DNA of 34,177 bases from CALLMJ01 sp964493765. GTDB lineage: Bacteria > Bacteroidota > Bacteroidia > J057 > CALLMJ01. The notes beneath the pieces are model-generated. The model saw only the letters and a list, made by a program, of their open reading frames with translations. It had not been told where the DNA came from and made no database searches. The DNA is taken from the NCBI GenBank assembly GCA_964493765.1, contig CAZBPK010000073.1, forward strand, positions 1 through 34,177, read 5' to 3'. Within the stretch, counting starts at the first letter, position 1. Each line of letters begins with the position of its first letter. Shown here in pieces: positions 31,913 to 34,177 of the stretch. The translations under genes were made by a program, and so were the position numbers.

Positions 31913-34177
31913 TTATCTTAATAAGGTAACGGTTCCAAAACGTTTGAAGGATTTACCGTTATTTCTTACCATTTTTACCACATAAGTATAAACTCCTTCA
32001 GGACAAGGTTTTCCATTTTTGGTCCCGTCCCAAAAAGTAGTCATATTATCCGTAAAATAAATGGGCGTTCCCCAACGGTCATAAATTTCTATCTCAAAAG
32101 ATTTTATTCCTCTTAACACGTATTCAAATTTATCATTGGTACCGTCATTATTCGGTGTAAATACATTGGGAATCCAAACTGCAAAATCCTCTACGATAAT
32201 TAATTTACCATATTGATAACAGTCCACACAATTCCGTTCATTGTAAACACATAAGGTAGCCTCAAATTCTCCGGTTTTATATTTATGCGTTATAGAAGCG
32301 TTACTTGTAGTTACCAAACTATCTCCATCACCAAAATACCAAACATATCTTACTCCATTCTGGGAATTGTTAATAAATGTAAAAATAGGATTTTCATTGC
32401 TAACAGGAGTATCTTTTTCAGGTTCGGTAATAAAATTAGCCACAGGATTTTGATAAGCGATAATAGTATATGAAGCCCTGTTAGAAGTACAACCGTTCGC
32501 AACATATTCAAAATAATACAAAGTATCTCCTTGAATAGGATGAATTGTCAATGTATTCCCTACTTGAACAAAATTTCCCTCTTTATCATACCAATTCACT
32601 TGGGAACCAGTCATCATTGGAACACTAAGTACTGCTAAACTATCCACACAAATGGAATCGGAACGATTAAGAACTGTAGTATTTTGAATAATAATATGGA
32701 TAGCCACTCTATCGGAAGTACAACCTGCTAATACCGTTTCTACGAAATAAGTAGTAGGGTTAGACAACACAGGAGTGATGAGGGTATCCCCCACTTGAAT
32801 AAAGTTTCCATTATTATCATACCATTGAACGGTACCTTGTGAAGAAACGATTAAAGTTGTTGATAGATTTTCACAAACCGTAGTATCACTTAAAAGTATA
32901 GGAACAGAAGGTTTTGAATTGACATTCACAGTAACAGCCACGCGATTAGAGGTACAACCATTTTGAATTGCTTCAACAAAATAGGTAGTAGTTTGATTTA
33001 AGTTTGGAGTAATAAAAGAATTGTTAGCGGATAATAAATTTCCACCACTTTGGGCGTCATACCAATTAACTTGAACACCATTGGGAACCGTGGCATTCAA
33101 AGAAATATTTTCACCTTCACAAATGGTAGCATCAGCAACAACAGGATTTTGAGGAATAGGATTTACATTCACTATAACCGCTACTCTATTGGATGTACAA
33201 CCAAACGCTACAGCTTCAACATAATAAGTAGTGGTTGAAGTCAATATAGGAGTAACAAAAGGATTTCCTGTAAATACACTATTTCCGCCACTGGGAGCAT
33301 CATACCAATCATATTGAACACCAGTAGGTGATGTAACTGTTAAAGTAGCCGTTTCATTTTCGCAGATGGTAGAATTAGCCGTCACAGGGTCGGGTAAGGT
33401 AGATAAAACATTAGCGGTAACGGCAACGCGTGAAGAAGTACAACTGCCTTGTATGGCTTCTACATAGTAAATAGTAGTTTGCGTTAAAACGGGAGTAGTA
33501 AAACTGGAACCTGTTCCTAGTAACGTGCCTGCATTCGGAGCATCATACCAATCAAAAGTTGCCCCTACGGGTGCTGTCGCAGTAAAAGTCCCTGTATTAC
33601 CTGTACAGATAGTTATATCCGAAACCGTTGGGGCAGGAATATTGCTAGATACATTAGCGGTAACGGCTACGCGTGAAGAAGTACAACTGCCTTGTATGGC
33701 TTCTACATAGTAAGTAGTGGTTTGCGTTAGAACAGGAGTAGTAAAACTGGAACCTGTTCCTAATAAAGTACCTGCATTTGGAGCATCATACCAATCAAAA
33801 GTTGCCCCTATAGGCGCTGTTGCAGTAAAAGTCCCCGAACTGTTGGGGCATATTGTAATATCGGCTACCGTTGGCGCAGGAACATTTTGTATAGTAACCG
33901 TAACAGCTGTTCGTGTAGAAGTGCAACCTGAAATTACCGCTTCTAAGTAATACGTAGTATTGGTATTCAAATTAGGGCTAACAAAAGGATTTCCCGTGAA
34001 CAAAGGCGTTCCACCAGAAGCCACGTCATACCATTGAAACGTTGCGCCCGCAGGAGCCGTAGCCGTCAAAGTTGCACTAGAACCTGAACATATTGTAGCA
34101 TTGCTCACCGTTGGCGCAGGAACATTTTGTATACTAACCGTAACAGTTGTTCGTGTAGAAGTACAACCTGAAATTAC
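31913..34177 (-). CDS. T9SS-secreted Ig-repeat protein, 5' end beyond the window
   Basis: The frame stays open to the last base (an internal GTG at 34108 is not the start), so at least 754 residues are coded and the N-terminus is missing. Seen from the right: end of one repeat (VISGCTSTRT), then seven Ig-like CHU_C-associated units of 75-81 residues with ICxG and GCTS cysteines and TTYYVEA strands. These are followed by a PKD domain (YVWYFGDGDS, THKYKTGEFEATLCVYN) and a type B sorting domain (IPNVFTPNNDGTNDKF, IYDRWGTPIY, WDGTKNGKP, EGVYTYVV, ending FGTVTLLR). The architecture matches that of the 1917-residue adhesin, so they are paralogues and probably both surface adhesins. Two units are nearly identical in DNA (33415-33896). 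Confidence 0.92.
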   Translation of the reverse strand, partial: VISGCTSTRTTVTVSIQNVPAPTVSNATICSGSSATLTATAPAGATFQWYDVASGGTPLFTGNPFVSPNLNTNTTYYLEAVISGCTSTRTAVTVTIQNVPAPTVADITICPNSSGTFTATAPIGATFDWYDAPNAGTLLGTGSSFTTPVLTQTTTYYVEAIQGSCTSSRVAVTANVSSNIPAPTVSDITICTGNTGTFTATAPVGATFDWYDAPNAGTLLGTGSSFTTPVLTQTTIYYVEAIQGSCTSSRVAVTANVLSTLPDPVTANSTICENETATLTVTSPTGVQYDWYDAPSGGNSVFTGNPFVTPILTSTTTYYVEAVAFGCTSNRVAVIVNVNPIPQNPVVADATICEGENISLNATVPNGVQVNWYDAQSGGNLLSANNSFITPNLNQTTTYFVEAIQNGCTSNRVAVTVNVNSKPSVPILLSDTTVCENLSTTLIVSSQGTVQWYDNNGNFIQVGDTLITPVLSNPTTYFVETVLAGCTSDRVAIHIIIQNTTVLNRSDSICVDSLAVLSVPMMTGSQVNWYDKEGNFVQVGNTLTIHPIQGDTLYYFEYVANGCTSNRASYTIIAYQNPVANFITEPEKDTPVSNENPIFTFINNSQNGVRYVWYFGDGDSLVTTSNASITHKYKTGEFEATLCVYNERNCVDCYQYGKLIIVEDFAVWIPNVFTPNNDGTNDKFEYVLRGIKSFEIEIYDRWGTPIYFTDNMTTFWDGTKNGKPCPEGVYTYVVKMVRNNGKSFKRFGTVTLLR
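33415..33896 (-). repeat. Near-identical tandem Ig-unit pair
   Basis: Two consecutive units with a 243-base period. By eye there are about 13 mismatches over about 180 bases in the best part, nearly all silent (for example I/V and T/I are the only changes in that part). This implies recent duplication or gene conversion. Confidence 0.85.
34107..34177 (-). repeat. Partial repeat copy at the contig end
   Basis: The last 71 bases repeat 33867-33937, 240 bases earlier, with three mismatches. The window thus ends within a near-identical coding repeat, a usual cause of an assembly break. Confidence 0.85.

Noticed and set aside
33525..33950. Plus-strand reading frames with similar sequences (PAFGASYQSKVAP)
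   Set aside because: They are the antisense of the near-identical Ig repeats on the minus strand; their similarity is a by-product of the repeat, as are those at 5336-5518 and 7001-7213.

Overview
The window looks like a complete assembled contig from a low-GC member of the Bacteroidota, most likely a gliding or surface-associated member of the Cytophagales or a related order. Evidence: two proteins with a type IX secretion (T9SS, type B) C-terminal sorting domain of the CHU_C kind, Ig-like repeats of the CHU_C-associated kind, a TonB-dependent receptor with a carboxypeptidase-regulatory N-terminal domain, a PorT-like outer membrane barrel, absence of clear Shine-Dalgarno sites, and promoters of the Bacteroidota TTTG / TAnnTTTG type. 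The taxonomic placement is inference; there is no rRNA or other phylogenetic marker beyond ValS, RecR and GpmI.

Layout. Positions 1-128 are not genomic: 59-128 matches an Illumina P5 / i5 index / Nextera Read 1 / mosaic-end adapter in the right order and spacing, and 1-58 is pyrimidine-rich read-tail sequence. An AAA-ATPase-like gene is cut off there (129-598, minus). Then come a lipoprotein of unknown function (minus), a dispersed structured repeat (copy A), and a plus-strand pair of a methyltransferase and a Wzx-like flippase. These converge on a giant minus-strand T9SS adhesin with 16 Ig-like repeats (4726-10479). Next, all on minus except the kinase, are a FecA-like TonB-dependent receptor, valS, a plus-strand membrane Ser/Thr kinase, and an operon recR - glycosyltransferase fusion - AsmA-like giant protein joined by 4-base stop/start overlaps. 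Then follow an operon of a penicillin-acylase family hydrolase with two small unknown genes, the second repeat copy (B) with a strong terminator, a two-gene unit with a PorT-like barrel, a small secreted protein, gpmI, a secreted unknown protein, and a second Ig-repeat T9SS protein that runs off the right end of the window inside its repeats.

Themes. Most of the content concerns the cell envelope: surface adhesins, outer membrane import, glycan assembly, lipid or envelope homeostasis (AsmA), and a transmembrane kinase with a periplasmic sensor-like part. Housekeeping genes (valS, recR, gpmI) are scattered among them, so this is ordinary chromosome rather than a mobile island. I found no tRNA, rRNA, CRISPR array, insertion sequence or phage genes. 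The most noteworthy observations are the adapter contamination at the left end, the two-copy repeat whose hairpin is kept by compensatory changes, a glycosyltransferase fused to a phosphoglycosyltransferase-like domain that has lost its catalytic middle, and near-identical tandem Ig repeats at the right contig end.
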